Source: Azorinus chamasolen (Eukaryota > Mollusca > Bivalvia > Cardiida > Solecurtidae). From it: 64,000 bases of DNA. A model generated the notes under the pieces. That model did not search any database. It was not told the DNA's origin and worked only from the letters and a program-made list of their open reading frames with translations. The DNA lies in the NCBI GenBank assembly GCA_963576725.1, contig OY755237.1, forward strand, positions 58,627,805 through 58,691,804, read 5' to 3'. Below, piece by piece: positions 20,470-31,420 of the stretch (position 1 is the stretch's first letter; each line of letters opens with the position of its first letter). Made by a program: the position numbers and the translations under genes.

Positions 20470-21200
20470 TCAGTATATGTCCAGGCCTAAGGGTTCTTGC
20501 CACAATACTTCAATAATCTATTGCCTCAATCATCTAAACATGTCTCAACAAATGGGTTGTTGCCGCAGCCCTATATTCTATGCCTGATAAACGGGTTATC
20601 GCCACAGTCCCCGATCCATGTCTAAACCAAAGGGTTATTGCAGCAGTCCTCCCATCTATGTCTTAACCTTAGGGTTAGTGCAACATTCCTCTCATCTTTG
20701 TCTAAATCAGATGGATGTTGGTAGTCCTATATTATATGTCTAAACCAAAGGGTTATACCGCAGTCCTCCCATCTATTATAAACCAAAGGGTTATTGCAAC
20801 AGTCCTCTCATCTATGTCTTAACCTTAGGGTTAGCGCAACACTCCTCTCATCTATGTCTAAATCAGATGGATGTTGGTAGTCCTATATTATATGTCTAAA
20901 CCAAAGGTTTATACCGCAGTCCTCCCATGTATTCTAAACCAAAGGGTTATTGCAGCAGTCCTCCCATCTATGTCCTAACCTTAGGTTTAGTGCAACACTC
21001 CTCTCATCTATGTCTAAATCAGATGGATGTTGGTAGTCCTATATTCTATGTCTAAACCAAAGGTTTATACCACAGTCCTCCCATCTATTCTAAACCAAAG
21101 GGTTATTGCAACAGTCCTCTCATCTATGTCTAAACCAAAGAGATATAACCACATTCCTCATATACAAGTCTAAAGCAAAGGGTTATTTCCACAGTGCTTT
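20470..21200 (+). repeat. higher-order tandem repeat, ~39 bp monomers in 156 bp blocks
   Basis: Monomers of the type CTATGTCTAAACCAAAGGGTTATTGCAACAGTCCTCCCAT vary in four versions. The marker AAATCAGATGGATGTTGG recurs at 20704, 20860 and 21016, exactly 156 bp apart. The edges (20470-20640 and 21100-21200) hold less regular monomers. Confidence 0.85.
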
Positions 21201-22100
21201 AATCTACATCCAAACTGTCTGCAAATGTCTACATCTACGTCTGGTATTGTAAAACTGTTTAATTGTTTTACCGACATACTGTTTATTATATATGTTCGTG
21301 TAGAATGTATTTACGTTAATGCCTCATGGACGCTTATTCGTTAGACGTAATGAGTTACATTTAGTATTATTATTTGTCCATTTATTCATTCATTCGTTAA
21401 TTCATTCATCCATCCATCAAAATTGGTCACGACGTCTGCAAGCGATACGGTTAGTGATCAAACATGTTCTCAAAACGGCCATGCATTTGAAAGAATCTTC
21501 CTAATGCAATATCAATCCCGTCGTATATTTTAGTAGAACTTAGCACCATTGAATATATTTCTCCAAGCAAATTCAAAGGCATAATGTAAATCATTTATTA
21601 TACCATCAGGTAATACTTTGAAAATGTGGTGTTCCCTCTAATCCCTGTGCATTCATAAAATAGACGAATGGTGAATTTCGTCAGCATGCATTTGTATGAA
21701 ATTCCTTCCAGTCTGTCATTAAAAGATTTATTATCAGAGAACATATCTCCCAGACGATTCACACCTTATCTCTGGTTGTCCAATTGATCTTAAAGACAGC
21801 ATTTGTTAACAACTGGTCGGTGATTTGCGTCATCGGAACATCGCTGACTACCAAAAAGACCAAGTGTATAGTGTCTGCCTCAAGAATTATACCACGTAAA
21901 AGTATTTGCAGGTGTCATCTTGTTTGAACTTAATACTTTATCCTTTCGGCGCTAAATAAATTTCATCTTCTGAGATGATTGTCTTTTTAAGTTTCAAACT
22001 GGCTTTGTATATTTATTCACAAAAGATATAATAAGTGTAAAACAATTTGAATCCTGAAGACACCCACTGTGGCTATAGGGTCCGGGGGTTTGCTCCCCAC
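21201..22100. other. mostly unassigned; ATTC/CATC microsatellite near 21380-21420
   Basis: TTATTCATTCATTCGTTAATTCATTCATCC is a short tetranucleotide run. The rest shows no family or gene. Confidence 0.35.
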
Positions 22101-22106
22101 TGGAAC

Positions 22107-22196
22107 ATTTTGAAATCATTGTGATAAAACTTAGCATTTGCTCCTATAGGAGCAAATGATCTATTCATCACAATGGATTCAAAATGTGTCAATATG
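22107..22196. mobile_element. B4 hairpin core
   Basis: ATTTTGAAATCATTGTGATAAAAC and AGCATTTGCTCCTATAGGAGC with ATCACAATGGATTCAAAAT form a near-perfect B4 hairpin. The TTAA ends of the element are missing. Confidence 0.65.
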
Positions 22197-22270
22197 AATG
22201 TTTGGATAAATCTTAGGTTCCATGACAAGTCTAAATGTTTGGATAAATCTTAGGTTCCATGACAAGTCTA
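22197..22270 (+). repeat. 37 bp tandem duplication
   Basis: The unit beginning AATGTTTGGATAAATCTTAGG occurs twice at an offset of 37 with no difference over the unit. Confidence 0.8.
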
Positions 22271-22952
22271 TCCTCCTTCCCCTTCACGTTTATATTCCAG
22301 TTTGACAATACTAATGTCTTCAGCTTTCAGATTGATGTTACGCATATGCGTAAGTGTTAATCGCTAGCCATGCCCCCGGTTACTATTTGTTATTTTTGTA
22401 AGTACCACCTTTAGACCATTCCTATGGTTGTTTGGTCTGTTTGCATTCAGCAAATTATCTGATATTGGTGACAACGGACTACGCTCGACGAATGCAGAAC
22501 GACGGACGATAGACGGGTCAATGTCACTGGTCGATCCCAAAGCGAATCATATGAAAGTATAATATGCAATGGAAATCAGCTGAACAAACATTTTCGCATT
22601 CATTTCGTTTGTTTTCGAAAGTAAGTAAGCCAGATTGCCTGACGTGTTAAAGTAGGAAACATCCATTTCTGTTTTTGCACTTTACAGTTTTGCTTTACTT
22701 TCAGCACATTATCCCATTCCTAAGTGTACAAGCCTATGTAGACGAAAATTGATATCCTTTATGTCAAGATACATCCCCCGGTACACATTTGTAAGCATCT
22801 TAAATGAAATTATTTCTACGTATTTCTGCGTTGTAACAGATTTACAACCAGTGCAGACTAATTCTATACTCGTGGGAATGAGATGTAGTTACATTTTGAT
22901 GATGCAGCTGCTGCAAACAAACATCGTTCTTCTATTGTAAACTGTTTACTTG

Positions 22953-23307
22953 TACAGTAAACCCCTCTAAACCGGACGTTACATCTAGCATAGAAGTTTA
23001 TCTTGGCCCCCAGTGACTTGTCACTGACCGTTCCAAGGTGGTACTTCCATCTTCCCCCTATTGTATGTTTGTTTTGTCTTTGTGCGTCTCTTGATGTTTT
23101 TATAGTTATGTACATTTGATGTTTCCTTGTGTTGCTGTTCGGGCGGTTGTTTGTTCTGTATGTGGTGTTTCCTGCATGACTCATGTTTGTACTTGGAAAC
23201 AGGTGGCAGATAAGCGCAGGGTGAAATGAGCTTTCCGTGTGACTTTCACCCTGCATTATGAAGCCACCTGCCTAAAAGTATCTGAATTCGTCTCCACTAG
23301 ACTTTTT
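22953..23307 (+). mobile_element. F3 MITE interrupted by a retroelement fragment
   Basis: TACAGTAAACCCCTCTAAACCGG opens the F3 copy. Its arms AGGTGGCAG...GCAGGGTGAAA and TTTCACCCTGCATTATGAAGCCACCTGCC are parted from the left end by the insert at 23007-23191. Compared with the copy at 54059-54266, the break is right after CTTGG. Confidence 0.75.
23007..23191 (+). mobile_element. retroelement 3' fragment inserted in F3
   Basis: The insert contains CTGACCGTTCCAAGGTGGTACTTCC and TTGTATGTTTGTTTTGTCTTTGTG, related to the 3' UTR at 10330-10450. CTTGG stands on both sides (23002-23006 and 23192-23196), a likely 5-bp target duplication, because uninterrupted F3 copies have one CTTGG here. Confidence 0.65.
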
Positions 23308-23513
23308 AGATGGATTGTACTACATTGTCAAATATTGATATAACCAGTTATCGTAATCTGGCAAATGGTGGTAACGACGTTCGATTGATACATATTCAAA
23401 GTGGAATAAAAGACCAAAAGACTACAATACCAAACACCTTCAAGGAACGCAGACTAGTCTCGATTATAAGAACAGATAATTATTTTCCAAATATGATATG
23501 CTGCTCATAAACC

Positions 23514-23747
23514 TTAACCTCTCTCTTGCTGAATTTTAAAATACATGTCTCCTTCTTTACCCATGTCCTGTTGTATAATTACATATATCTTCACTGTGTA
23601 CAAGTATTTCGCTGTGCAATCACTGCTGTGGAGTGCACTGGTTGCACAATCAACTTGTAAATAGTGCAGACCCTAATGAGCTGTCTCATCTGGGTCTTCA
23701 CTATTTACAGGTAGGTATATTGCCGTGAATAGCAAGTGAAGAGTTAA
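23514..23747 (-). mobile_element. B2 piggyBac-like MITE, apex deleted
   Basis: TTAACCTCTCTCTTGCTGAATTTTAAAA to ATAGCAAGTGAAGAGTTAA, with TTAA at both ends. The hairpin is cut to CCCTAATGAGCTGTCTCATCTGGG, so one arm of the apex is gone. Confidence 0.8.
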
Positions 23748-24029
23748 ATGCTATCAAAGGATAACAAAGGATCCGAGAGTCCGCAAATAAATTGCAGTAT
23801 CTCTCAAACACCAGATGTGTCTGTTAAAAATCAAAACCTGCCAGTCTGTGCATTTATGATGCAATTAGCTGGTTGTGTTAGGCTGAAAACAGACGCTCTA
23901 CAGAGAGAGATATGGCTGTGGTGTCCGATAATATTAATTCTACATAGGCCAATAGAAACAATATGAAACTCCTCCTACACAAAACTTACACCACACCCGT
24001 CTCCAACGCACATTGACACCCCTTAGCAA

Positions 24030-24205
24030 AGTTAACGAGTCCATGTAATATAAATATCGGTCTTGGAGGCAGGTGGCAGCTTAATGCAGGATGAAAGTCC
24101 TCTAGGAGCTTCCTGTATGACTTTCACCCTGCATTAAGGACCACCTGCCTAAAAGTGTTTAAATGCTTCTCTACTAGAATTGGGTTTTAGAGGGGTTTTA
24201 CTGTA
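24030..24205 (+). mobile_element. F3 foldback MITE, left end missing
   Basis: ATAAATATCGGTCTTGGAGGCAGGTGGCAGC starts inside the left half. The right end is TTTAGAGGGGTTTTACTGTA. The apex is GTCCTCTAGGAGCTTC. Confidence 0.75.
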
Positions 24206-24545
24206 CTACTCGTTACTACTCAATTCTACAATGTACTAATAATCAACCGGAATTACCAGTCACAAGTATTTTCAGAATTATAACACATATCAAAAATTAA
24301 CCCATAACTTAATGAATATTTATATAATAATTGATGAATATTTAACAAAAGGGCGAATGAAAAATACTGTATCTGTCATTTCCAAAACTGCAGAATCAGA
24401 TCTTTTTCATTCCACATCAAAACAGAGCAGAACCTGATCAGAAGTTGGTCTAGATCTAGCTCTTGAAAGGCATTAAAGGGTATCTATCAGATAAATGGTT
24501 AAAACAAATGTCAAAGTATGTAATTATTAATGTCATTTCACAATT

Positions 24546-24839
24546 TCAGTTGAACTTCGATATCTCGAACTTCAATGGACCATACAAATTAGTTATAAAG
24601 AATCTGGACAATAGCTTAAGTTCACAGCTTAATGCATGTCTTAAGTTATGCTGAAAGTTCCTACAGGAGCTTTCAGCATTACTTTAGACATGCATCATGG
24701 CGTCACGTGTGTTTCTGGATATGCGTAGTTATACATTTTAGAGCAATTCTATGTTGTAAGTTTTGGAAGGACTGACTTTTTAGTCGAGTTATTCAGAAGT
24801 TCGAGTTATTCGAGTTCTAGATATCGAAATTCAACTGTA
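24546..24839 (+). mobile_element. F5 foldback MITE, complete
   Basis: Ends TCAGTTGAACTTCGATATCTCG and CGAGTTCTAGATATCGAAATTCAACTGTA differ from F1-F4, but the apex region GAAAGTTCCTACAGGAGCTTTC and arm GCTTAATGCATGTCTTAAGT are of the same design. It is 294 bp. Confidence 0.7.
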
Positions 24840-24893
24840 CATTCAAGAATGCGCAACATTAACTGACTCATTCATTAAAAGTACACTAAAAAT

Positions 24894-25217
24894 TTGGATT
24901 TTGCAGACTACACTATCGACCAAGGCTGGATGACTTACATAACGGGTTTTAATTCATTTGAAGTAAAGATTCAAACTGGAATTCTAAAACCATTTAACTA
25001 CTCGTTCAGATTTTTAAGCAAAAATTTGCTTGTAGAAGAGGTCATCGACTTACGTTTCTTTTCAACAACACAGTCATGGTTACGCTCACCTCGATTCAAC
25101 CTATTTGAACAGATAACCACTCACCTGGTCCTAGCATGCTATAGTGTTATTATTCAAAGGTTTCAACAAGTTAACCATGAGTATCAAACATATTTAATAC
25201 TGATCTCATTCTTATAG
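24894..25217 (+). CDS. unrecognised 107-residue open frame
   Basis: The frame lies in sequence that matches no repeat family here. The translation (starting MDFADYTIDQGW) has no motif I know, no clear signal or membrane segment and no visible splice context. Chance is the likeliest explanation in AT-rich DNA. Confidence 0.12.
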   Translation: MDFADYTIDQGWMTYITGFNSFEVKIQTGILKPFNYSFRFLSKNLLVEEVIDLRFFSTTQSWLRSPRFNLFEQITTHLVLACYSVIIQRFQQVNHEYQTYLILISFL

Positions 25218-25227
25218 GTTATGCCTG

Positions 25228-25384
25228 CACAGTAGCACCCGTCTTAAATCGGATGGTTGCTTAATGCAGGGCACAATTAATGCAAAAATATCCTATAACT
25301 TTGACCTGCATTTAGCTACCGCCTGCCGTACACACCCGTAATTAGACCTCTATTTGATGGCTTATTAAGACAGGTTCTATAGTA
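25228..25384 (+). mobile_element. F2 foldback MITE, internally reduced
   Basis: CACAGTAGCACCCGTCTTAAAT and TTAAGACAGGTTCTATAGTA are the ends. GGTTGCTTAATGCAGGGC and GACCTGCATTTAGC form the arms, and the apex is worn to AAATATCCTATAA. Confidence 0.7.
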
Positions 25385-25571
25385 CATATTGTTTAAATAC
25401 ATTTATTGAATTCAGGAGCATATTTCTAACTAGAATGGCCCGTAATGTACATTTGAATGACCTTGATTTGATGTTCTTATTCTCTCTGGAGCAACATGAC
25501 TGATCTTAGAGTTGACATTTTTATGTGTGATGCACTAATCATTGGAATGTTTAAAACTGTCACAATGCAAT

Positions 25572-25805
25572 ATGACGATGTTAATTGCTGCTTTTTTATT
25601 TATTTTCATTTCATCTGGTTCTGCACAGTTTACAAAGAACTCGTTCGAACATGTAAACCTCAAATGTATGTTGGCCTATGAGCCAACATCGCCATTTTGG
25701 AAGTACAGCCGGTTCTCCGCATTTATTCAATCATTGGATATAAAAGTGCACAAGAGTAGTTCATGTGTACCCAGAAATTGCACAGTCAGCTGTTGCAAAC
25801 ACTGA
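25572..25805 (+). CDS. candidate small secreted cysteine-containing protein
   Basis: From the ATG at 25572 (another at 25578) the frame gives 77 residues. The first 18 or so are a strong signal-peptide-like segment (MTMLIAAFLFIFISSGSA), with a plausible cleavage before QFTKN. The short mature part ends in a cysteine cluster (SSSC, RNC, SCC) before the stop. It overlaps no repeat family in the window. It could equally be a first exon or a chance frame: there is no homologue I can name, no promoter or polyadenylation site assigned, and no evidence of expression. I do not assign a function. Confidence 0.25.
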   Translation: MTMLIAAFLFIFISSGSAQFTKNSFEHVNLKCMLAYEPTSPFWKYSRFSAFIQSLDIKVHKSSSCVPRNCTVSCCKH

Positions 25806-26116
25806 GATATTAGTATCCAGTATCGATTCCCAGAAATCTTTATTCTGTTTATTTCTCTACGATATAAGCCCGCTTCCATCAGTATTACAATCCAAAATGA
25901 AGACACCACACCATCAAATTTCAAATTATCTATCAACAAAACAGCACTTCCTCGTTACATGGCAAGTCGTCAAAATGGCATCTCCACCATAGCCCCGGCA
26001 TACATAAAAGTCATAGTGTAAAGATGACATATTACTTTTAGTATGCACCATACTTTCATCAAGCTGCAGTTTCGTTTCTTACAACATTACATTCGAATAT
26101 TTTAAGAACGATTACT

Positions 26117-26188
26117 TTAACTATTTTACTGCCACGTTTTGTCGTCTGCAAACATGTCGCCAGTTTCGGATTTCATTGTTCAGTTCAT
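26117..26188 (-). mobile_element. B3 MITE left-end fragment
   Basis: TTAACTATTTTACTGCCACG and TTTGTCGTCTGCAAAC are the outer B3 end and one GTCGTCTG unit. It is cut just before the C-type foldback. Confidence 0.5.
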
Positions 26189-26360
26189 GGTCCATGCTTA
26201 TAAAGCTTTTTAGTTGAGTCTGAGTTCGTTCTCAAGCTTTTGATTGGTCAGATTTGAGTGAAGCTTGAGTGGTCAGATTTGAGCCAAAGGCTCATATCTG
26301 ACCAATCAAAAACTTGAGAACGAACTCAGACTCAACTAAAAGTTTAATAAGCATGGACCC
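26189..26360. mobile_element. C-type foldback element, complete
   Basis: GGTCCATGCTTATAAAGC and CTTTTTAGTTGAGTCTGAGTTCG form the left arm, mirrored by CGAACTCAGACTCAACTAAAAG and TAATAAGCATGGACC at the right. ATTGGTCAGATTTGAG is repeated once more in the left arm, so the loop is asymmetric. No transposon superfamily is assigned. Confidence 0.75.
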
Positions 26361-26433
26361 AGATTTCGAAAATCAATTAATGTGTAGACTAATGATTAAG
26401 AAATGCAGGTTGAAAGTTTTCTTATGAATACAT

Positions 26434-26936
26434 TTAAAGAGGAAGTCCCTACAATGATCGCATATTTTCAATAATTTCATAAAACTTGGTATTTGTTATG
26501 CTCTATCATTATTATGAAGGTTCCCAATTTGAACTTATATCGAAAAATGCCCCTGTGATACAAATAAACCGATTGCATCAATACTGATAATTTTTGTTCT
26601 ACAACACAATATTATCGGTATTTTCCGTTAAATTCTTCCGCGTTTTGCCGATGATCACCCGATCCCTCCATTGTTTACGTAATAGCTTTCTCGGAAGTGG
26701 TCGGAGAATCGCGAATAGGGCGAACAGTTACGAAACTAAAGCCCAACCCGAATAAAACTGAAACATCGGGGAGTAAAACCGGGATCGGCGATATCAAACA
26801 CATGGATGTTTTGTCATTATAAACGGTAATTGGATGGGGCTTTTTGCGATATACTACTTTTCAGTATATAAACAAATGAGTTTTGTACATTTTAAGTGTT
26901 TATGAAACGCGTCAAATGTAGGGACATCCCCTTTAA
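26434..26936. mobile_element. G-type element with 16-18 bp inverted ends and TTAA borders
   Basis: The ends read TTAAAGAGGAAGTCCCTACA and TGTAGGGACATCCCCTTTAA, giving a terminal inverted repeat AAAGRGGAWGTCCCTACA with two mismatches. TTAA lies at both borders. The 460 bp interior has no frame of note. It includes CCGATCCC, GGGATCGGCGATATC and an AT-rich part. Kolobok-like or piggyBac-like TTAA elements are possible. Confidence 0.7.
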
Positions 26937-26983
26937 CAGAAAACAATAAACCACAGACATTGAAATCGTACTATGATTGAATG

Positions 26984-27200
26984 TTAACTATTTTGCGGCA
27001 AATGCCGTATCCGGTTACGGATGTAAACAATCTGGATCCAAATGAGAGTAACTCGGCGTCTCATCAGGATCCAAACTGTGTGTTACTGTGACTGGTTATT
27101 TGTAACATGAATTAAGCAATAATGAAGCAATACAAAACATGAAAATTGTAACAGACGACAAAGTTTGCAAATAACAACATGTAGCAATGAAAACGATAAC
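26984..27200 (+). mobile_element. B3 piggyBac-like MITE
   Basis: TTAACTATTTTGCGGCAAATG opens it. The hairpin AACAATCTGGATCCAAATGAGAGTAACTCGGCGTCTCATCAGGATCC has a shortened left arm. GCAGACGACA-type units end it, with the right TTAA decayed to ATAA. Confidence 0.65.
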
Positions 27201-27220
27201 CCTTATTATGCAGCAAAACA

Positions 27221-27402
27221 AAATAATGTCGTCTACAAAATTTGTCGTCTGCTAAATGTGTCGTCTGCTACAATTGTCGCTGGTTTGCTTTCCTCCCATT
27301 GTCTTTCGAAACAAATTACCACAGTAACTAACTCGGCGTCTCATCTGGATCCAAAAGGTTTGCATAGATAACCACAGCCGAGAGATATGCCGCGAAAGTG
27401 TC
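27221..27402 (-). mobile_element. B3 MITE with expanded 16 bp units
   Basis: TGTCGTCT units start at 27227, 27243, 27259 and (as TGTCGCTG) 27275, so the usual pair is expanded to four at a 16 bp period. The right hairpin arm ACTCGGCGTCTCATCTGGATCC follows; the left arm is missing. Confidence 0.65.
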
Positions 27403-27768
27403 ATACAGCAACACAAAATAACGCCTGCTCTAACTCCTATATGCTGCCAGTTGTTCTCACCAGCGATTCGTGCATATTGTTGAGAGACTACTGACTTAGA
27501 GTCAGTGAGCTTTGATCTTGATTATTCTCGGCGTCTCACCGGACTCCAACGGTTTGAAAATGCCAATTAGATGGTCGCACCTAACACCATAAGGGTTAAT
27601 TTATGCGATTCCAATTTACTTGACATATGATTTATCTAAACATCATACTGTTCTCCAATTATGTTATGAAACTAGGGAGAATATGGATTACTTTTATTCG
27701 TTCCGACTGACTAGACATCATACGATACGATGTCATGCATTATCACTTCCGTTGTGTCGCTTAAGTTA

Positions 27769-27970
27769 TTAATCCTTTTCAACGCTGAATATTGAATGGA
27801 CCATTCCAAAATTCAAACTAACCGTGAATATTCGGGGATGTTTCATTTGAAATGTAGTATAACAAACAGTATAGACCCTTGTGAGAGAGATACTCTAGGA
27901 GCACTCTCATCTGGATCTACACTGATTACAAAGGTCATCGGTAACTCGTTTACCGCAATGAAATTGTTAA
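27769..27970 (-). mobile_element. B7 piggyBac-like MITE, complete
   Basis: TTAA at both ends (27769-27772 and 27967-27970). It has AACCGTGAATATTCGGGG, and the hairpin AGTATAGACCCTTGTGAGAGAG / CTCTCATCTGGATCTACACTG with apex TACTCTAGGAGCA. Confidence 0.7.
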
Positions 27971-28102
27971 GGAAGCAATGTTCCTGTTTTGTATTGTTTG
28001 AATTATTGATTATAACAAAATGATAAAAACGCATTTTTTTGTACGATGTAGATCATCAATTCCATATACTAATGTTTTAATTCATTATTGAAATGGGTTT
28101 AA

Positions 28103-28309
28103 TACAGGTAAAACCCCTCTAATGTGACCACCTAAAATAGGTATAATTATGGGTGCTAGATGCGGATGGTAGCTTAATGCAGGACAAAAGTAATGCAGAA
28201 AACTCTTCTGTGAGCTTTCTGCATTACTTTTGCCTTGCATTAAGCAACCACCTGCTTATAAAGACACCAAATTTTATTCATTAAGTGGTCGCATTAGAGG
28301 GGTTTTACA
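28103..28309 (+). mobile_element. F4 foldback MITE, complete
   Basis: TACAGGTAAAACCCCTCTAATG and CATTAGAGGGGTTTTACATA are the ends. The arms hold GGTGCTAGATGCGG and TTAATGCAGGACAAAAGTAATGCAG. The apex AACTCTTCTGTGAGCTTT is decayed. Confidence 0.8.
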
Positions 28310-28525
28310 TATATTTATTTCCATATGCGTTGCATATCTTCTGTTATGGCAACTTTAGTCATCTACGGTTTGCCGACAGATCGGTTGTTTTAATGATGCG
28401 TATTATGATAAAAGACTCATTGTAAATATATACTGTTTGTATGGTCTTAACTGTTCAGAATTTAGGATGTCGATATTTGTTTCACCATTAGAGCATAAAT
28501 AGTCGAAACTGTTTGACACTAATTA

Positions 28526-28732
28526 TACAGTAAAACCTCTCTATAAAGGCCACTAAATTCTGTTAATTGGTTGGCATTTAGGGCAGGTGGCTGCTTAAAG
28601 AAGGTGAAAGTAAAACAGAACGCTCCTATAGGAGCGTTCTGTTTTACTTTCACATTGCTTTAAGCAGCCACATGCCTTTAACGCAAAATACTTGATGTAA
28701 TTTAGTAGCCGTTATAGAAAGGTTTTACTGTA
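28526..28732 (+). mobile_element. F1 foldback MITE, complete
   Basis: TACAGTAAAACCTCTCTATAA to GTTATAGAAAGGTTTTACTGTA with apex AACGCTCCTATAGGAGCGTT, which is a perfect palindrome. It is the most intact copy at the apex. Confidence 0.85.
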
Positions 28733-30270
28733 CTTTTGTAAAGGCATGTAAGAAAAAGAACCATTTTGAAACCTGAAATTGACGGTAATCATAGCAGACG
28801 GAATTCATTTAATGCCAAAAAGGATTAACCTCTAGACTTCTGCAAACATATCATAATGCGGAACATATAGTTTGAGTTTATTTGGCATTCAACGGTAAAA
28901 AAAACAGAAACGTAGAGACTCATATTTTAGAGTTTATCGCGTAGTTTTTCTCTCAAAAGACTGATTCAGTCTAGACAACTGACAATGACCTCGCGTTTAA
29001 GACATCCATTTATTAGGTAGTCACATGTAACACTTCATTTAACATGATATAAAAGTGTTTATCATTGAATAAACAGATTAACACCTTTGCAAAGCAGTCT
29101 GGACATAAATTTGTGAAAGCATCCATCTACTCTTTATGACTCCCATGTTTTCAATAAATGAATGGCCGTTTAGGACATGTACTGCCGTATGTATTCACTT
29201 AGTAATGGTTAAATATTACGACTGTATACAGGTAAGACAGTAGTCATAAAAATGAGTTGTATTGAGGACGTTCTGTAAATGTTCTATTCTGGTTTATTTT
29301 AGCCACAATGACGACTTATTTTTCATATTTGAAACGATAATGAAAAGAAAATGATATGCTTCCTCTAAAACCTTACGTGTGTTTTGAAAATGTATTATTG
29401 ATGAATAAAGGATTTAGACAACAGAATAACAAACAATCAATTCAAAACATTTACCATAAACACTTCCAGATTGTGTTACTTTGATATAGGAACCAATTTT
29501 GCATTATATGGTTAGAAAGTAGTATAGTTTGCATAATGTTGCGTGTTTATTGTTGTTCAATAATTTCGCGAACCTTTATCAAATCTTAAACAAAATATAT
29601 TACCCATATCTTAATAGGTATATTCCATTCAAACTGCAAACGAACAAAAACTCAGAAAAATCTAAAAACAAAGAAATATCTCCTAGTGATCGTCTTTGAA
29701 ATAAATGTTTATATATTGGATTTTGTATGTGAAATAGAGAGCAGAATTAACTCTCTAGCCCGAGAGTCGTTTGTATGTGACGAATGCATGTACTAAACGT
29801 TTTGGCACATTGTCACCTTGACACGCATGGCGCATATGTTGTATACGAGGCCCTTATTTCAGTAGGAACATAAGAAAACATTCATTCCCATTGATGAGTA
29901 TTATAAATTAAAGAGTTTCATCATTAACACTATACAATTATGATGAAGTCTCAGAGTGTAAAGCAATTCTGAATTGTTATACCTAATTTAACTTACTCGT
30001 ATTTTCTTTTTACAAAACATGTAGTAACCAATGTGCTTGTTTAAATATTAAAAAGCTGAAAACATCTCGCAGATCTGCTGCATTTAATACATACCAGTGG
30101 TATGCAAAGACACCAAACAATTGCAAATACTGCAATTCAGGGGCAATTTAACATATCCAAACATTATAACCTTACTTGTTCATATCAACTTGAATCAATC
30201 TAAATGTACTGGTAGATGGTCTTATTTGTATCCAAGCTGCTTGATAGTCGGCCAATTAGTTATTCAAATT
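28733..30270. other. largely unassigned AT-rich stretch
   Basis: Only an F2 right-end fragment at 29110-29192 (ACTCCCATGTTTTCAATAAATGAATGGCCG ... ACTGCCGTA) is recognised. No reading frame over 60 codons is convincing, and no tandem repeat stands out. Confidence 0.4.
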
Positions 30271-30271
30271 C

Positions 30272-30520
30272 CTAAACCCTTTACTCCACGAATATTCATG
30301 TCAGAAATAACGACGTCATGGATAATTATTTGATTCATTTTTATAATGACATATAAACACAGGAAATGTTGCCCGTAACAGAAATTGTATAACCATATCC
30401 AATTGATTCATAAGCAAACAGAGCAGGCCCGTATCAGACGGTTCCGAAAGGAGCCATCTGATCAGTGTACACGTTGTTTGCAAAGTCGTAGAAAGACCTA
30501 CTTATTGAGTAAAGAGTAAA
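30272..30520 (-). mobile_element. B1 piggyBac-like MITE, both ends mutated
   Basis: CTAAACCCTTTACTCCACGAATATTCATG and TTATTGAGTAAAGAGTAAAG are the ends; neither TTAA is intact. The hairpin is GCAAACAGAGCAGGCCCGTATCAGACGG with apex TTCCGAAAGGAGCC. Confidence 0.7.
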
Positions 30521-30550
30521 GTTATGTAAAGTATTTTGTAGCAAATGCAT

Positions 30551-30750
30551 GTAAACCCTCTCTATTTCGGCCACTAACATTTGTTAATTAGTTGATATTT
30601 AGAGCAAGTGGCTGCTAAAAGCAAGGTTAAAGTAATAGAGAACGCTCCTGTAGGCTCATTCTGTTTTACTCTCACCTTGCTTTAAGCAGCCACCTGCCTT
30701 TAACACAAAATACTTGATGTAATTTAGTGACCGTTATAGAGAGGTTTTAC
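30551..30750 (+). mobile_element. F1 foldback MITE, worn
   Basis: GTAAACCCTCTCTATTTCGG and CCGTTATAGAGAGGTTTTAC. The apex AACGCTCCTGTAGGCTCATT has a deletion on one side. The right border TA is not clear. Confidence 0.75.
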
Positions 30751-31420
30751 ATGAATGTTGCGCTGGATTACAGAGGAGTACTTATGATTATTTTTAGTTT
30801 GCCTAAAGGTGTGTGATTTGAGTTAAATAATATGAGTGATTAAGTGCAATAGATTAAAATTTGTCCTTACCAAGACTCCTTTGCAAAATAGCAGACTCAT
30901 ATCTGACAGCTCATAATGCATCGTTCTAAGCAGGGCCTACTATGTTTTCTATTGAACTCTGAAGTTTCTGCCATGGCCAAATGTTCTCTTGTTTATGTAC
31001 CAATACAATACGCAAGTCAATAAATATTCATGAAGTGATAGTTCGTGTATAACTATGTATGGGGTAATGCGTTAATAGCATCGCTAGCTGTGATAATGGA
31101 TGGTGATAATTATATCATTAAATAGACGATTGGTGCAGATATATTTTAGAATATTTCTACACATAATTGAAGATGAATATATGTAAATTAGAGTTATGCG
31201 TATTTAATGTGAAACTGCATTTCAAATATGTTGATAATTACTGCTCTTAGAGCGCGATTATGCATTTGCACATCACTATGATTCTAACGACAGTCTAATA
31301 GTATGCAAATTGACGCCATTTGTACATTAGCATACTGCAGTGTATCATAATCAAATATTAAGAGGTTCATGAATAAAAGATTGATCGATTATAATTACAA
31401 ATACTTTCTGTAATACAATA

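Noticed and set aside
22864..23256. 130-residue reverse frame
   Set aside because: It spans the F3 element and the fragment inserted in it, and has no recognisable domain.
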